Origin: Prolixibacteraceae bacterium
GTDB taxonomy: Bacteria; Bacteroidota; Bacteroidia; Bacteroidales; Prolixibacteraceae
Direction of reading: 5' to 3'
Length of the DNA: 15,506 bases
NCBI GenBank assembly: GCA_003457135.1
Contig: DMSQ01000102.1
Coordinates: forward strand, 70,424 to 85,929
Part shown: in pieces, positions 13,466 to 15,506 of the stretch
Position numbering within the stretch: position 1 is the first letter of the stretch
Layout: every line of letters starts with the position of its first letter
Translations under genes and position numbers: made by a program
The notes under the pieces: generated by a model
Told to the model about the DNA's origin: nothing
Database searches by the model: none
Seen by the model: only the letters and a program-made list of their open reading frames with translations

Positions 13466-14818
13466 TTATTTTATCCAACCCTTATATTTGAAATTACAAT
13501 TCATATAAGTAGGATCGATGCGCACATAAGTTCCGGTCTGTTTATCACGGATCCATTTGTCCAGGGTTTTCTCTTTTTTCGAATTCAGGTAAATGTTGCT
13601 TAGTTCAACATAGTCGTCGCGCATGTTGGCTTTATGTGCCGGAGTTGTGCTGATGAGCTTGATGATTTTATATACAGGTCTTTGTTTATCGTCGAGGGTC
13701 TGGAATGGTTTCGATATTTCGTTTACGTTCATTTTGGAAATAACTTTGCTTACGTCAGGATCGAGTTCACTCATTTTCCATTTTGATTCACCCGTTTCAG
13801 GATTGATAGCAACTCCGCCATTGTTCCGTGTGTTTTTATCGAACGACCAACGCAGGGCAGCCTCTTCAAATTTAAAAGTTCCTTTACGGATAAAATCAGC
13901 AATACTATCTATTTGTGCAAAAGCTATTTTCATGGCTTCAGGTGAAACTTTAGGCTTCATAATGATGTGCCGGGTTTTTATTTGTTCGCCTTTGCGATCC
14001 ATAACCTGAATGATGTGGTATCCAAAATCACTTTTTACGACATTCGAAATCTTGTCGCCCTTGAGGTTGAATGCAGCCGCAGCATAAGCAGGATCAAGGT
14101 TTCCGCGCCCCATGTAATCGAGTTCTCCGCCGTTTCGGGCAGCGCCATCTTCCGAATATAAAACTGCCAGGGGAGCAAACGTACTTTCACCACTTTCAAT
14201 GCGGCGTTTGAGTTCGCGAAGGGTAGCTTTGATGCGGTCCTCTTCTTCCAGGCTAATTACCGGCAAAATGGTGATTTGGGCATATTCAACCTGTGCATCA
14301 ATCTGCGGAATTTCAGCTTCAGGTAAATTTTTGAAATGGTAACGAACTTCAGCAGGGGTGGCAGTAACTTTGTCAATAATTTTACCTTGCATCTGCTGGG
14401 TCATCTGCTGATTTTTAATAACTTCCTCCAAATCAGCTTTCAGTTCAATAATAGATTTTTTGAAATAGGCTTCCACCTCTTTCTCGGAACCTAAATGTGA
14501 AGTGAAATATTGGATGCGCTGTTCCAGGCTTTGGTTCAGTTGGCTGTCGCTCACGATAATAGTGGTATCGAGTTCGGCTTCGGCAAGGAGCAGTTTTTCA
14601 ACCAGAAAATTTTCCAGTATTTCACATTTCATGTCTCCCTCGGTAGTAATACCCTGAGCCTGTTGTTGTTTAAACATTTCTTCGATGTCCGATTTCAGGA
14701 TGATATTTTTCCCGACAACTGCCACAATCTGGTCAACAGTCTTATCCTGTGCCTCGATTTGATTGCTAAAAACAATACTCACCAGCAGGATAAATAAACC
14801 AATTAGTTTTCTGATCAT
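13466..14818 (-). CDS. SurA-type periplasmic chaperone / peptidyl-prolyl isomerase
   Basis: The 450-residue protein has a signal peptide (about 1-23, FILLVSIVFSNQIEAQ). A SurA N-terminal domain starts with DQIVAVVGKNIILKSDIEE, then come two parvulin-type regions: one near 175-275 (LYSEDGAARNGGELDYMGRG, FNLKGDKISNVVKSDFGYHIIQV) and a second near 280-385 (RHIIMKPK…, RWSFDKNTRNNGGV…). It assists folding of outer-membrane proteins in the periplasm. Its ATG overlaps the TGA of the gene upstream by 4 bases (ATGA), and MoxR follows 8 bases after the stop. It is full length for the Bacteroidota version. Confidence 0.92.
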   Translation of the reverse strand: MIRKLIGLFILLVSIVFSNQIEAQDKTVDQIVAVVGKNIILKSDIEEMFKQQQAQGITTEGDMKCEILENFLVEKLLLAEAELDTTIIVSDSQLNQSLEQRIQYFTSHLGSEKEVEAYFKKSIIELKADLEEVIKNQQMTQQMQGKIIDKVTATPAEVRYHFKNLPEAEIPQIDAQVEYAQITILPVISLEEEDRIKATLRELKRRIESGESTFAPLAVLYSEDGAARNGGELDYMGRGNLDPAYAAAAFNLKGDKISNVVKSDFGYHIIQVMDRKGEQIKTRHIIMKPKVSPEAMKIAFAQIDSIADFIRKGTFKFEEAALRWSFDKNTRNNGGVAINPETGESKWKMSELDPDVSKVISKMNVNEISKPFQTLDDKQRPVYKIIKLISTTPAHKANMRDDYVELSNIYLNSKKEKTLDKWIRDKQTGTYVRIDPTYMNCNFKYKGWIK

Positions 14819-15506
14819 AAACGATTATTTTTTATTTTATAGAGTTTAACCTTGTTGTTATCAATACCTTCTTTATAAATATCTTTTTCAATCTGCTTCA
14901 GGAAATCGAGTTTTTGCTTGCTTAAAATCAGGTTTTGGATGTCGTTCTGAACATACTCGACGGGCGCACCCTGGCCTGTCAGCCGGTAGTCACGGATACA
15001 AACCAGATAGTAAAAATCCATGTCGTTGCTTTCAATAAAACGATTTTTCCCCAGAAAAAGCTCCTGATCTGGAATCTCAGCCGGGGTATATTTAAGTACC
15101 TGATCGGCTGCTATCCACTGATCGTTAAACCTGTCGTACGCCTTGGCATAACTCAGGCAAAATTCATTTAACCTGGCCTGTTTTTCCGGATCATTACTTG
15201 AACAAAGATCCTTTAGATTTTCAGGACTCGATACTGCAACCGGAACCTTGATGTAGATGGCTTTGACGATGTTCCGGTTCAGGATAAAACTTTCACGGTG
15301 TTCGCTATAATACTTTTGAATATCCGAATTCTTCACAATGGTATCCATTTTTTGCCTGATCAACTCATTTTTATACCTGAACACGATGAGCGAATTACGG
15401 TACTCTTCCAGTTCCCGGCTCACGTCTTTCTCGTTGCCCTTCAGATTTTCTTCGGCCTTGAGCAAAAGTAGTTCCCGCTGCACCCATTTTTTGATGTAAT
15501 CGTCGG
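14815..15506 (-). CDS. Periplasmic PPIase-like protein, 5' end outside the window
   Basis: The frame is open to the right edge (DDYIKKWVQRELLLLKAEENL…), so at least 229 residues are seen and the start lies beyond 15506. An internal GTG at 15483 is not a credible start. The text resembles the helical chaperone half of SurA-like proteins (SDIQKYYSEHRESFILNRNIVKAIYIKV is the usual entry into a parvulin segment), but no clear parvulin active-site pattern follows, so it may be a catalytically inactive relative. The C-terminus is rich in Lys/Asn. Its stop overlaps the surA start by 4 bases, indicating translational coupling and a shared role in outer-membrane protein handling. Family call moderate. 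Confidence 0.65.
   Translation of the reverse strand, partial: DDYIKKWVQRELLLLKAEENLKGNEKDVSRELEEYRNSLIVFRYKNELIRQKMDTIVKNSDIQKYYSEHRESFILNRNIVKAIYIKVPVAVSSPENLKDLCSSNDPEKQARLNEFCLSYAKAYDRFNDQWIAADQVLKYTPAEIPDQELFLGKNRFIESNDMDFYYLVCIRDYRLTGQGAPVEYVQNDIQNLILSKQKLDFLKQIEKDIYKEGIDNNKVKLYKIKNNRL

Overview
The window looks like chromosomal DNA of a Bacteroidota member, probably an environmental Bacteroidales/Marinilabiliales-type bacterium. The support is a type IX secretion C-terminal sorting domain on one gene, an OstA-like LPS-transport relative next to SurA and MoxR, starts with little Shine-Dalgarno signal, exact TAnnTTTG -7 elements, and moderate AT richness. Nearly everything is on the minus strand and is read right to left; only one gene (338-985) is on the plus strand. 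Both ends cut through coding sequence. I see no tRNA, rRNA, CRISPR array or transposase.

Right part (10717-15506) is a compact envelope housekeeping operon: a 5'-cut periplasmic PPIase-like protein, a SurA-type chaperone/isomerase (ATGA overlap), a MoxR AAA+ ATPase and an OstA-like protein. Middle right (7848-10661) is an organoarsenical-type resistance cluster: arsR, arsE-like, arsF-like, arsG-like and an ArsP-family permease. Three 18-bp inverted repeats with the same GTTCG-N8-CGAAC geometry sit before arsR, before arsE and before the permease, so one ArsR probably controls three promoters.

Middle (3769-7649) is a cytochrome block: a Tat-like, split-Soret-type dihaem protein with a T9SS tail, an octahaem cytochrome of the tetrathionate-reductase (OTR) family fused to a C-terminal membrane domain, and a small GDCCVxC Cys-rich protein. 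These plausibly form an electron route between the membrane and the outside of the cell, but the electron acceptor cannot be read from the sequence.

Left part (1-3595) looks rearranged. A TauE/SafE permease lacks two helices and has a nonsense codon. An FmdE-domain gene has a 1-base frameshift ahead of its HGHKCP motif, and its tail runs into a thioredoxin C-terminal remnant. Then come an intact P5C-reductase-like oxidoreductase, an intact membrane-anchored thioredoxin and a convergent exported SagB-type nitroreductase. The left edge is an exact 194-bp copy of codons 122-185 of the ars permease 8.3 kb away. This is either recent rearrangement and gene decay or partly an assembly effect; the sequence alone cannot separate the two.
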